A stretch of 15,379 nucleotides of DNA from DATLHO01 sp035539855 (lineage in GTDB: Bacteria > Bacteroidota > Ignavibacteria > OLB7), in the NCBI GenBank assembly GCA_035539855.1, contig DATLHO010000073.1:1-15379 (forward strand), in the 5' to 3' direction. Shown piece after piece: positions 15,379-15,379 of the stretch (position 1 is the first letter of the stretch; every line of letters begins with the position of its first letter). Made by a program: the position numbers and the translations under genes. The notes under the pieces were generated by a model. The model was not told the DNA's origin, did no database searches, and worked only from the letters and a program-made list of their open reading frames with translations.

Positions 15379-15379
15379 G

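Noticed and set aside
1..15379. Search for CRISPR arrays, tRNA/rRNA genes, insertion sequences, toxin-antitoxin or defence genes
   Set aside because: No regularly spaced repeats, no cloverleaf-like or rRNA sequence, no transposase, integrase or nuclease motifs were seen on either strand.

Overview
The window is GC-rich (roughly two thirds G+C by eye) bacterial DNA. I place it in the Bacteroidota/Chlorobiota (FCB) group. The evidence is a secreted protein with a type IX secretion (T9SS)-like C-terminal sorting domain, a helical-repeat protein whose N-terminus (SPTDLFDLIKSMTKSEKRYFK) is characteristic of that group, genes without clear Shine-Dalgarno sites, and promoter-like motifs of the TTTG / TAnnTTTG type. 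The high GC would fit a Kapabacteria-like or similar FCB lineage, but that finer placement is an inference. There are nine protein genes, two of them cut by the window edges. I found no tRNA, rRNA, CRISPR array, transposase, integrase or other clear mobile element.

Layout. Positions 2-1810 (+) hold the C-terminal part of an envelope protein with OmpA-like modules. It converges on a secreted Asp-box (BNR-repeat) T9SS-type protein at 1908-3812 (-), with a strong hairpin between them. At 4104-5642 (-) is the helical-repeat protein of unknown function, followed by its own intrinsic terminator. A 400-bp non-coding stretch with two tandem hairpins separates it from a two-component operon on the minus strand: response regulator (8124-8867), then a multi-spanning histidine kinase (6043-8136) overlapping it by 13 bp. 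Two unrecognised envelope-type genes are divergent from that operon: a four- or five-helix membrane protein (9042-9938, +) and a small signal-peptide protein, probably a beta-barrel (10062-10868, +). They converge on an ion/membrane-homeostasis block, all on the minus strand: the C-terminal part of a membrane-bound proton-pumping pyrophosphatase (13777-15378), a Kup potassium transporter (11782-13674) and a DedA-family membrane protein (10965-11711).

How the genes may fit together. hppA, kup and dedA are all linked by known family functions to membrane potential, K+ and pH homeostasis. A strong terminator separates hppA from kup, so they are neighbours rather than one transcript. kup and dedA are 70 bp apart and may be partly co-transcribed. 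The regulator/kinase pair is a NarL-type system with an integral-membrane sensor. Its targets are unknown; the divergent membrane protein at 9042 is the obvious local candidate.

I see no clear new defence or mobile system. The points most worth a second look are the divergent core motif of the pyrophosphatase, the conflict between a lipobox and a promoter at the DedA start, the multi-helix sensor kinase with its tailed regulator, and the paired degenerate OmpA-like modules of the first gene.
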